Source: Allobosea sp. 47.2.35 (lineage in GTDB: Bacteria; Pseudomonadota; Alphaproteobacteria; Rhizobiales; Beijerinckiaceae). Taken from it: a stretch of DNA of 64,000 bases. The position numbers and the translations under genes are program-made. Under the pieces are notes generated by a model. It searched no databases, was not told where the DNA came from, and was given only the letters and a program-made list of their open reading frames with translations. This document shows, piece after piece, positions 25,757 through 33,611 of this stretch. The stretch spans positions 124,001 to 188,000 of the forward strand of contig NZ_JANLGI010000005.1 of the NCBI RefSeq assembly GCF_024655635.1. Direction: 5' to 3'. Each line of letters begins with the position of its first letter. Position 1 is the stretch's first letter.

Positions 25757-27301
25757 TCAGATCTCCTTGGAGACGAAACCGCGCGCCAGCAGGCCGGCAT
25801 TGGTGCAGCTGCTGGCGATGGTGACGCCCACTTCCGAAAGCTTGGCCGTCTGCTCGGCGAGCGACTGGCTGTCGAGATCCGTGCCGAGGACATAGCCGAG
25901 GATCTCGAGATGGCGGCCGTCAGTCGCCGCGATCTGCTTGGCCTCGACGAGGGCGGGGATCATCACGCCGGCCGGGTCCTCATGGGCGCCGTAGCCGAGG
26001 ATGAAATCGAGCACGATGACACCGACCGAGGGGTCGCGTGCCTCCTGCACCAATCGCGCGAGGCGCTGGGAGGGGTCGATCATCGGATGCGGCCGGCCGC
26101 GGGTGAAATCGTCGTCGCCGAAATCGATGAAGGTGTGCTCGATGCTGGTGGAGACGTCCTTCAGCTTGCGCGCCGGGTCCTTGGCGATGTTGCTGTAGAC
26201 GTTGTCGTAGCTCTCCTTGGCGATCAGCATCATCTCCTCGCAGAGCGTGCCGCCGCAGAGCAGCGCGCGGATATAGCGCTGCTCGGGCTTCAGCTTGGCG
26301 CGGGTCTCGGCGATCAAGGGCAGGTTGAGTGCGCGCTTGTTGATCTCCTCCTCCTTCCGGCCAGCCCGGATGACGGCCTTCAGCGCAGCCTCCTTGGTGG
26401 TCTTGCCGAATTGCAGGCCGGCCTTGGTGACGGCCTCCTCGGAGCCACCGAGCAGGCAGGCGACGACCGGCTTACCGCAGGAAGCGGCCGCCGCCAGCAC
26501 CTTGTCCTGCACCGACTTCGCGGGGGGCTTGGAGACCAGCACGATCACCTCGGTCGCCGGATCGCGGGCGAGCGCATTGATGCCGTCGATCATCATGATG
26601 CCGCCGACCTTCTCGTTGAGATCGCGCCCGCCGGTGCCGATGATCTGGGTGATGCCGCCGCCGAAATCATGAATGCGGGCCGCGACCTCCTGGCTGCCGG
26701 TGCCGGAGGCGCCGACGATGCCGATATTGCCGGCGCGCACCGCATTGGCGAAGCACAGGCCGACGCCGCCGATATATGCAGTGCCGCAATCCGGCCCCAT
26801 CATCAGCAGGCCCTTGTCATGGGCGAGCGTCTTGAGGGCGACCTCGTCCTCGATCGAGACGTTGTCGCTGAACATCATGACATGCAGGCCGCTCTCCAGC
26901 GCGCGGCGCGCCTCGCGGCTGGCGAACTCGCCGGCCACCGCGATGATCGCGAGATTGGCGCCGGGCACATGCGCGACAGCGGACTCGATCGTCGCGTAGT
27001 TCATCTTGCGGCCGCTCTCGTTGCCGCCCTTCTGCTTGAACAATTCGTCGATCTCGACCAGCGCCTGTTCGGCGATCTCGTCCGACGCCGAGCGCACCAC
27101 GATCATCAGGTCACCACTCTGGGCCTCCGCCGCTTCCGGCGTCAGCATGCCGACATTCTGGAGCACCTCCTTGTTCATGGCGGTGCCCATGCCGATCATC
27201 GCCTGGTCGACGCCGGCAACGGCGTTGGCCCGCCCGGTCACCGACATCAGCGAGACCGAGTCGAAATAGGTGTTCCGCTTAATGGCGGTCTTGATGGCCA
27301 T
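25757..27301 (-). CDS. allF: FdrA-like protein, AllF subunit of oxamate carbamoyltransferase
   Basis: Protein of 514 aa of the FdrA/AllF family, distantly related to succinyl-CoA synthetase alpha subunits. Two Rossmann-like halves are visible: IGIVGASGTGSQEVAARIHDFGGG with IGTGGRDLNEKVGG in the first part, and YIRALLCGGTLCEEM plus VIVLDFILGYGAHEDPAG later. The His/Cys catalytic region of true synthetases is not obvious. It overlaps the AllH-like gene by 23 nt and abuts the AllG-like gene. An ATG at 27301 (MAIKTAIKRN) fits the family start; an upstream in-frame start exists at 27340. Confidence 0.9.
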   Translation of the reverse strand: MAIKTAIKRNTYFDSVSLMSVTGRANAVAGVDQAMIGMGTAMNKEVLQNVGMLTPEAAEAQSGDLMIVVRSASDEIAEQALVEIDELFKQKGGNESGRKMNYATIESAVAHVPGANLAIIAVAGEFASREARRALESGLHVMMFSDNVSIEDEVALKTLAHDKGLLMMGPDCGTAYIGGVGLCFANAVRAGNIGIVGASGTGSQEVAARIHDFGGGITQIIGTGGRDLNEKVGGIMMIDGINALARDPATEVIVLVSKPPAKSVQDKVLAAAASCGKPVVACLLGGSEEAVTKAGLQFGKTTKEAALKAVIRAGRKEEEINKRALNLPLIAETRAKLKPEQRYIRALLCGGTLCEEMMLIAKESYDNVYSNIAKDPARKLKDVSTSIEHTFIDFGDDDFTRGRPHPMIDPSQRLARLVQEARDPSVGVIVLDFILGYGAHEDPAGVMIPALVEAKQIAATDGRHLEILGYVLGTDLDSQSLAEQTAKLSEVGVTIASSCTNAGLLARGFVSKEI

Positions 27302-28220
27302 GATCCCATTCTCCGTTGTCGATGAGCGACGCCAGTCCACGGATGACGCCGAAAGCGATCTCGGTCCCGGATGAGGAGCCGATCGCGAGAACCTGTGCGA
27401 GAGCCTGCGAAGGCGGCTCCGCCGTCGTGCTGCCGAGCGCGATGATGAGGCGCGCGACCCGCTCCCTGACTTCGCCGCGCGCCGCCTTGGCGATGGCCGC
27501 GTAGGCGATCGGGTTGGTCGCGCTCTTGGCGAGCCTGATCACGCCATGCGCGAAGGCGTCGCTGCCGAGATCGGCCTGCCGCCGGCAGAGCGCGCGGGCC
27601 GCGAGCAGCCCGGTGAGGAAGTCGTCGCCCGATGGCGTGAGCCCCGGCCCAAGGCCGAGGAGCCGGCGGGCATGGGTCAGCGCCGCATCCGTGTCGCCCC
27701 GTCCCAGAGCGAGCGCGAGCCCGTCCGCGCCTTCATGCAGCATCCGTGTCGTCAGTCGCGCGACCTCGGTATCGGCCATGCCCTCGATGAAGCCGCCGGG
27801 GGTGCCGTTGCACCGGATCGTCGCCTCGGCTTCCGCCAGTCGCCGACGCAGCAAACCCGTCGCGCAATGCGTCTCCGGCACGGGCGTGCGCCAGACGACC
27901 GCTCCCGCGACATTCACCATCGCCTTGCCGGCGATCGCGAGGCTGCCGCCCCCGGCCCTGACGCTGTCGCCCTGGCAGATGCCGATGGCGAGGAAATCCT
28001 CGGTCACCACGACCAGCGAGTTCGGCCCGTCATCGAGATCGCCGGTGACGAGCGTATGCAATTCGCCATTGCTAAGGCAGGCGATGTTGACCGCCCGATG
28101 GAAGGCGCTGTGAACCACGCCCGCGAAGGCCGCGCCGTTCACGCGTGCAAGGAAGGCGCCGTCGCCGGACCTTGCCTGCATGGTGACATGCGCGCGCATC
28201 GGGGCGGGCCCGGCCGGCAT
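27279..28220 (-). CDS. allH: DUF2877 protein, AllH/YlbF-like subunit of oxamate carbamoyltransferase
   Basis: Protein of 313 aa matching DUF2877 (YlbF/AllH), with the signature LLGLGPGLTPSGDDFLTGLLAARALC near residues 205-235. The N-terminal half contains FHRAVNIACLSNGELHTLVTGDLDDGPNSLVV. It overlaps the AllF-like gene by 23 nt, and its ATG follows the ankyrin-TPR stop without a gap. The same three families encode oxamate carbamoyltransferase in E. coli. Gene order here is allH-allF-allG-carbamate kinase. Confidence 0.87.
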   Translation of the reverse strand: MPAGPAPMRAHVTMQARSGDGAFLARVNGAAFAGVVHSAFHRAVNIACLSNGELHTLVTGDLDDGPNSLVVVTEDFLAIGICQGDSVRAGGGSLAIAGKAMVNVAGAVVWRTPVPETHCATGLLRRRLAEAEATIRCNGTPGGFIEGMADTEVARLTTRMLHEGADGLALALGRGDTDAALTHARRLLGLGPGLTPSGDDFLTGLLAARALCRRQADLGSDAFAHGVIRLAKSATNPIAYAAIAKAARGEVRERVARLIIALGSTTAEPPSQALAQVLAIGSSSGTEIAFGVIRGLASLIDNGEWDHGHQDRH

Positions 28221-29453
28221 TCAGCTGGCGCGGGCGGCCGGAGGCCGGCCTGCCGTCGTGAGCTCGGCCTGCGCCTCGGCCTCGCGGCCGAGCAGCCGAA
28301 GCGACTGCGCCTTGTGCTGGCGGTAAAGCGGATTGCCGGGATCGGACGCGATCGCGATCTCGATCGCGCTGATCGCCTCCTCGTGCCGGCCGAGCGAGCG
28401 CAGGCTGTTGCCCTTGTGGAAGGCGAAGTCGTAGCGGCCGGGAGCGCGCGCCAGCAATTCGTCCATCACCGAAACGGCAGCCTCATGGCGGCCGAGTTCA
28501 CGCAGATAGTTCGACTTGTGGTAGCGCAGGAACAGGGCGTCCGGCTGTTTCGCGATGCCCGCATCGAAGGCTGCCAGCGCCGCTTCCGGCTGCTTCATCA
28601 CCCGCCAGGCATAGGCGATGTAGAAATGGAACTCGATCGCTTCGGGGGTCGCCGCGAGCACCGCCTCGAAGGTGCGGATCGCCTCCTCGTTGCGCCCGAG
28701 CTCGTAGAGGTAATAGCCTTTGTAATAGCCGAGATCGGCGTCGCCCGGATGCAGCGCCAGCGCTGCCTCGATGATGGCGAGCGCCTCCTCGTAGCGCTCC
28801 GCCTTCTCGGCCTGCTTCGCCTGCCGGATCGACGCTGCGCCCGGCCCGGCCGCAGCGCTCTCGCCGCGGAAAATCTTGAGAACGCGCTCCTGACCGAGCA
28901 CTTGCGCATGTTCCAGCGAGGACTTGCCGTCGCGGTCCCTGAGATGCTGATCCGCGCCCGCCTCGACCAAAGCCTCGATCACGTCGCCATAGAGCCTGCC
29001 GCCATCGCCGAGGATCACGGCTTCGAGCAGGGCCGACCAGCCGAGATCATTGGCACGGTCCACCGGGATGCCGGCTGCAAGGCAAACCCGCACCGTGCGC
29101 AAAAAGCCCTTCTCGCTCGACGGCAGCAGCGGCGTGCCGCCGAAGCGGTTGACGCTGTTCGGGTCGGCGCCCGAGGCGATGGCGAGCTTCAGGATCTCGT
29201 TGAAGCCGTTCGCGCCCGCGCAGAGATAGGGCGAGAGCATGGTGATGTCGCGGGCATTGACGTCGCCGCCCGCTGCGATCAGCCGCCGCGCCAGCGGCAG
29301 GTTGTTCTTCTGGGTCGCCGCCATCAGCGCCGTGCGGCCGGCCTCGTCCTTGGCATCCACCTTGGCGCCCTCGGCGAGGAGGCGCTCGACGGCGGCCATG
29401 TCGCCCTTGTCGGCGGCGGCAATCAGGGGCGGGTTGGCGGACGGGGCGTTCAT
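28221..29453 (-). CDS. Ankyrin-repeat and TPR protein inside the allFGH operon
   Basis: Cytoplasmic-looking protein of 410 aa without a signal peptide. Residues about 5-190 form ankyrin repeats (PPLIAAADKGDMAAVERLLAEGAK, GRTALMAATQKNNLPLARRLIAAGGDVNA, GGTPLLPSSEKGFLRTVRVCLAAGIP). Residues about 220-400 form TPR repeats (YEEALAIIEAALALHPGDADLGYYKGYYLYELGRNEEAIRTFEAVL and three more units). It is an interaction scaffold with no enzymatic motif. It is translated in one unit with the AllH-like gene (stop TGA directly followed by ATG), which suggests a pathway-linked role. Ankyrin-TPR fusions are not part of the E. coli allantoin cluster. Confidence 0.85.
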   Translation of the reverse strand: MNAPSANPPLIAAADKGDMAAVERLLAEGAKVDAKDEAGRTALMAATQKNNLPLARRLIAAGGDVNARDITMLSPYLCAGANGFNEILKLAIASGADPNSVNRFGGTPLLPSSEKGFLRTVRVCLAAGIPVDRANDLGWSALLEAVILGDGGRLYGDVIEALVEAGADQHLRDRDGKSSLEHAQVLGQERVLKIFRGESAAAGPGAASIRQAKQAEKAERYEEALAIIEAALALHPGDADLGYYKGYYLYELGRNEEAIRTFEAVLAATPEAIEFHFYIAYAWRVMKQPEAALAAFDAGIAKQPDALFLRYHKSNYLRELGRHEAAVSVMDELLARAPGRYDFAFHKGNSLRSLGRHEEAISAIEIAIASDPGNPLYRQHKAQSLRLLGREAEAQAELTTAGRPPAARAS

Positions 29454-29562
29454 CGGGTCTTCCTGTCGGTCGGTGGTGCGGCGCTCGGACGGGCGCCGCG
29501 AAAGGCATGGCAGGCGGCAGCGAGGCGAGCCCATCCGCAGGCGGCGGGCTCGCCTCGCCGGC

Positions 29563-31128
29563 TCATGCCTTGCTGGCCTGGGTAGCCGGCTTCATCTCGC
29601 CGGTGGCGATCGTGCGATCCGCCTCGCGCAGGTTGAGGTAGTGCTTGAGCACGAAGACGCCGGCAATCATGCAGTATGCATAGACCAGCGGCATGGCGTG
29701 CGGCTGGGCGAAGCCGACCGTCGGCGCATGGATCACGCCGAACAGCGTCAGGAAGCCGCCGACCAGCGCCGCGACCGCGCCGCGCATCGGCTTGTCGGTG
29801 ATTGCGAAGATCGTGATGCAGCCCCAGGTCATGCTGCTCAGCGGCGCGCCATTTCCGAGATTGGACAGGCCCTGATAGTACACGCCCTTCTTGGCGAGCG
29901 CCTCGACGCCCACGGTCTTGGCGGCGGTGCCGGCGGCCGACAGCGTGTTGTTGGCCAGCGTCAGTGCCCAGTTGGCGATCCACGGGAACATGGTGACGAA
30001 AATCACCGGCACTTCATCGCGCGGCGACTCGCGCACCACCTGATTGGCCGTGACGATGCCGATATAGACGAGGATCGGAACCACCGCGACCATCGGGATC
30101 AGCGCCAGCAGGAAGGCACCGAGGCCGAACAGCGAGACCAGGAACATGGTCAGGCCGGTGAAGAAGGTGTAGCCGGTGCCGGCGCCGATCGATTTCCAGC
30201 CGGCATGGCCGATATAGACGGTGACCGGGAACGGGTTGCCGAAGAAGGCGCCGAGCGTCGAGGACAGGCCGTTGGCCATCATCACCTGGCGCGTCGGGTA
30301 GGGATCGCCGGCGGCATGCGCGCTCTCGATATTCTCGAGGTCGAACACGTAGTTGGCGAGACCGAGCGGGACGGCCGAAGCGAGATAGGGCAGCGCATGC
30401 GGCAGGCCCTGCATGAAGCTCGAAATATGCAGCGTCGGCGGGTTGAAGCCGAAGGTCGAAAGCGAGTTCTTGATCTCGGCCGGGCTCTGCAGACCGAAGA
30501 TCCAGGCCAGCGCGGTGCCGGCGGCGAGCAGCAGGAAGCCGGTCGGAACCTTCGGGAAGAGCGGCTTCTTGCCGAACCAGTTCAGGAAGATCAGAGCCAG
30601 AACCACGAAGGCGACCGTCGGCGTCTCGAAGGACTGCAGCATCGGGTTCATCGCCAGCAGCAGCAAGCCGAGGCCGGCGAGGCAGGACAAGAGCACCGTG
30701 CGCGGGATCGTCTTGCGGATGGTCTCGCCAAGGAAGGAGCCGCCGACCAGGATCATCGCCTCGACGAAACACCAGACCAGCGCGATCTGCAGAGCGAACT
30801 CGGCATCCTTGGTCTGGAGATAGACCGGCAGGATGACGAGGAAGGTCACCGTGAAGATCGAGGGCGCGCTCGGGCCCGAGGGCAGCGCGGTCACGTCGGC
30901 GCGGCCGGTTTCCTTGACGAGCTTGTAGGCGAAATAGGTGTACCAGAGGCTCGCGGCGAAGACGGCGAGACCGAAGGCCGGCGCGATCCGGCCATAGACC
31001 ATCTCCTTGGGGAAACCGACGACGAAGAGCAGCAGACCGATCATCGTCAGCAGATTGGTCAGGTTGTTGGCCAGCAGGCCGAAATACCCGCCCCAGTCGC
31101 CCTTTCGCCAGATAAATGATCTGTCCAT
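29563..31128 (-). CDS. Xanthine/uracil-type (NCS2/AzgA-like) permease
   Basis: Polytopic membrane protein of 521 aa with about 12-14 hydrophobic segments. The N-terminus (GDWGGYFGLLANNLTNLLTMIGLLL) and TALPSGPSAPSIFTVTFLVILPVY, followed by repeated glycine- and proline-rich helices, resemble NCS2/AzgA-type nucleobase permeases. The first gene downstream of the PucR promoter region, it likely imports the compound processed by the AllFGH and carbamate kinase genes. The ATG at 31128 has GGGGG upstream; an ATG at 31140 is also possible. The substrate may be a purine or a ureide. Confidence 0.75.
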   Translation of the reverse strand: MDRSFIWRKGDWGGYFGLLANNLTNLLTMIGLLLFVVGFPKEMVYGRIAPAFGLAVFAASLWYTYFAYKLVKETGRADVTALPSGPSAPSIFTVTFLVILPVYLQTKDAEFALQIALVWCFVEAMILVGGSFLGETIRKTIPRTVLLSCLAGLGLLLLAMNPMLQSFETPTVAFVVLALIFLNWFGKKPLFPKVPTGFLLLAAGTALAWIFGLQSPAEIKNSLSTFGFNPPTLHISSFMQGLPHALPYLASAVPLGLANYVFDLENIESAHAAGDPYPTRQVMMANGLSSTLGAFFGNPFPVTVYIGHAGWKSIGAGTGYTFFTGLTMFLVSLFGLGAFLLALIPMVAVVPILVYIGIVTANQVVRESPRDEVPVIFVTMFPWIANWALTLANNTLSAAGTAAKTVGVEALAKKGVYYQGLSNLGNGAPLSSMTWGCITIFAITDKPMRGAVAALVGGFLTLFGVIHAPTVGFAQPHAMPLVYAYCMIAGVFVLKHYLNLREADRTIATGEMKPATQASKA

Positions 31129-31259
31129 CGATGCCCCCATCCTCTCGGGTGCGCTCCAGCCGCGCGATCCCCGCCGTCGAACGATCTTCTTTTGAGGGGA
31201 GCCTAGTGAGCCGGCGGCAGGCGAACCATTGCCAAGCCACCTAAATTGACCAGCCTTGT

Positions 31260-31278
31260 TTTATCCAGAGCAGATAAA
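31260..31278. promoter_or_regulatory. Inverted repeat TTTATC-N7-GATAAA in the pucR/permease intergenic region
   Basis: A 6-bp dyad with a 7-bp spacer lies in the AT-rich middle of the 273-nt divergent intergenic region (31129-31401). It is a candidate binding site for the PucR-type regulator or part of overlapping promoters. The short arms make chance occurrence possible. Confidence 0.3.
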
Positions 31279-31401
31279 TATCGAACCGTTCTAACCGGCT
31301 TTTGCTTGCGAATACCCGCCATCCACGCATAGATCGGCGCGGCGGAGTGGTCACTGGCGCGGCAGGAACGGCAGGCGCGGGCCACCCTGGGAGCCCGGAC
31401 C

Positions 31402-33024
31402 ATGGCCCATCAGCTCAAGATCTCCGAACTGCTGCAATTCGCGCCTTTCAGGCAGGCCCGCCTGATCTGCGGGGAAGAGGGCCTGTCCAACCCCGTCCGG
31501 GGCGTCAACGTCATCGAGGCGCCTGACGTGACCGACTGGGTGCAACCCGGCGACGTGCTCCTCACCAATTTCTATTCGCTCGACCGCCTGCGTCCGCTCG
31601 ACGCCTTCATCGAGAAGGTCGCGGCCCGCAAGCTCAGCGCCTTGATCGTCAAGACCGGCCTCTTCGTGCAGGAGGTCCCGGAGGAGATCGTCGAGGCCGC
31701 GCGCAGGCACCGCCTGCCCGTCATCGAGATCCCGCGCAACGTGCTCTACCGCACCATCGTCCTGTGCATCTCCGAGCACCTCCTCAGCGAGCGGCTCGGC
31801 GTGCTCGAACGCTTCAAGGAGATCAGCGACCATTTCCTCAGCGCCTCGCTGGCGAACCAGGGCGCCTTCCGCATCCTGAAATCGCTGGAGACCTTCATCG
31901 GCAACCCGGTCGGGCTCTATGACGAGAAGCTGCAATGCCTCGCCGGCACGACCGGCAGCTCCATCAGCCTGATCCCGCCGGAAGGCCATCAGGAAGGCGC
32001 CCCGTATTATATCCAGACCATCGCTGCGCCGGAGGCCGATGACCGTGCCTGCAACCGCTATGTCTTCTCGGTCCGCGTCGGCGACGAGGTCAGGCTGTAT
32101 CTCACGGTCCTCGAGCTGAACGGCGAGCTGGAGGATGTCCAGTCGATCGCGATCGAGAGCGCGATCAACGCACTCGCGCTCGACTTCCTGCGACAGCAGG
32201 CGGTGATCGAGGTCGAGAAGCAGTTCCGCTTCGACCTGATCGGCGACCTGCTCGGCGGCAGCGCCCTGCCCTCCAGCGAACTGTATCGTCGTGCCGGGTT
32301 GATCCAGTGGGACCTGAAGCGCCGGCATGTCGTCGTCGTGCTCGGCCTCAAGACCACTCAGAAGCAACCTGTCTCCGGTTCGGGCGACGGCAAGAAGCTG
32401 GAGCGGCTCGCGCAGCTTCTCACCGACCTCATCGACAACGCCCATGCCCAGGTCCGGGGCTGCCATGTCGTTCTGTTCTGGCCGGCAGGCGAGGGCCGCG
32501 AATGGCGCACGCAGCTCGAACGCCGCTTCGCCGAACTGAACGCGCTCTGGTCACGCGGCGAGGAGCGCGCCGTTCTGCATGCCGGGATCGGCGAAGTCGC
32601 CGCAGATATCGAAACCCTGCCCCGGAGCTACCGCCAGGCGCTCGACGCGCTGAACATCGGCATCCGGGCGCGGTTCGCGAAGCAGCTCGTCGCCTTCCAC
32701 GAGCTCGGCATCTACCGCATGCTCTGCCGGCTCGCGCCGCAGCAAGAGCTCCGGGAGATGGTCCCGCCATCGCTGCAGCGGCTAGTCTCGGTCAGGACAC
32801 GAGCCCGCGCCGACCTCGTCGAGACGCTTGAGGCCTACATCGCCTGCAACGGCAACGCGCTCGAAACCTCACGGCGCCTCGACGTCCACCCGAAGACGGT
32901 GCTCTACCGGCTCGACAAAATCAGGTCGGAAGCCGGCATCGATCTCGACGATGCAGACGAGATGCTGATGGTTCAGATCGGCCTCAAGATCCTGAAAATG
33001 GAGGATGCGGTGGAGACCGCCTGA
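31402..33024 (+). CDS. PucR-family transcriptional regulator
   Basis: Regulator of 540 aa. The N-terminal PucR domain spans residues about 5-125 (LKISELLQFAPFRQARLICGEEGLSNPVRGVNVIEAPDVTDWVQPGDVLLTN). A central GGDEF-like/CdaR segment follows, and the C-terminal PucR HTH-30 domain ends the protein (LVETLEAYIACNGNALETSRRLDVHPKTVLYRLDKIRSEAGIDL). PucR proteins control purine or ureide catabolism and related pathways. It is divergent from the permease-allHFG-kinase operon and almost certainly controls it. Confidence 0.92.
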   Translation: MAHQLKISELLQFAPFRQARLICGEEGLSNPVRGVNVIEAPDVTDWVQPGDVLLTNFYSLDRLRPLDAFIEKVAARKLSALIVKTGLFVQEVPEEIVEAARRHRLPVIEIPRNVLYRTIVLCISEHLLSERLGVLERFKEISDHFLSASLANQGAFRILKSLETFIGNPVGLYDEKLQCLAGTTGSSISLIPPEGHQEGAPYYIQTIAAPEADDRACNRYVFSVRVGDEVRLYLTVLELNGELEDVQSIAIESAINALALDFLRQQAVIEVEKQFRFDLIGDLLGGSALPSSELYRRAGLIQWDLKRRHVVVVLGLKTTQKQPVSGSGDGKKLERLAQLLTDLIDNAHAQVRGCHVVLFWPAGEGREWRTQLERRFAELNALWSRGEERAVLHAGIGEVAADIETLPRSYRQALDALNIGIRARFAKQLVAFHELGIYRMLCRLAPQQELREMVPPSLQRLVSVRTRARADLVETLEAYIACNGNALETSRRLDVHPKTVLYRLDKIRSEAGIDLDDADEMLMVQIGLKILKMEDAVETA

Positions 33025-33142
33025 AGCTATCTGCCCGTCATGCGCGAGAGAGCCGGGACCGAGCCGCGAAGGTCGGTTGACGTAGCGACAGCATCCCGGA
33101 GATCATCGCGCCACGAACGCCACCAGCCCCATAGGGACGCCG

Positions 33143-33610
33143 ATGCGCCGTTTTCCAGGATATCGAACGATCACCCTCTCCGCTCTCGCCCTCTTCCTGA
33201 GCGGGTCTCTGGCACTAGCCGCCGAGCCCGTCCGCCTGATCACGGCCGAGGAGGCCCGCCTGCCCTCCGCCGATCCGGGCACGGCGCAGGAGCGCAACCT
33301 GACCCGTGGCCCCGGCATCGACGCAGTCGCGCCGCCGCCGATCGGAGTCAGCGGCACCTTCCGGCTGGCCGTCCGGTTCAAGCCGCGCAACAGCGTCGCG
33401 ATCGATCCCGAGAGCGTGCGCGTCACCTATCGGCGCCAGCCCGAGATCGACCTGACGCCGCGCCTCAAACCTTTCGTCACGACGGCAGGCATCGAGGCGC
33501 CGGCGGTGATCGTGCCACCCGGCAAACATGTCATCGTCATCGAGGCGACCGACAAGGAAGGCCGCATCGGGCGCAGCCAGATGACGTTGACGGTCGCGGA
33601 AGCCAAATAA
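33143..33610 (+). CDS. Small exported protein of unknown function
   Basis: Protein of 155 aa with a Sec signal peptide (RRFPGYRTITLSALALFLSGSLALAAEP, cleavage near residue 27). The mature part is compact and beta-rich: GVSGTFRLAVRFKPRNSVAIDPESVRVTYRRQPEIDLTPRLKPFVTTAGIEAPAVIVPPGKHVIVIEATDKEGRIGRSQMTLTV resembles an Ig-like or transthyretin-like sandwich. I recognise no family. It converges with the TPR-caspase gene, 1 nt between stops, and both products are exported. Confidence 0.75.
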   Translation: MRRFPGYRTITLSALALFLSGSLALAAEPVRLITAEEARLPSADPGTAQERNLTRGPGIDAVAPPPIGVSGTFRLAVRFKPRNSVAIDPESVRVTYRRQPEIDLTPRLKPFVTTAGIEAPAVIVPPGKHVIVIEATDKEGRIGRSQMTLTVAEAK

Positions 33611-33611
33611 G

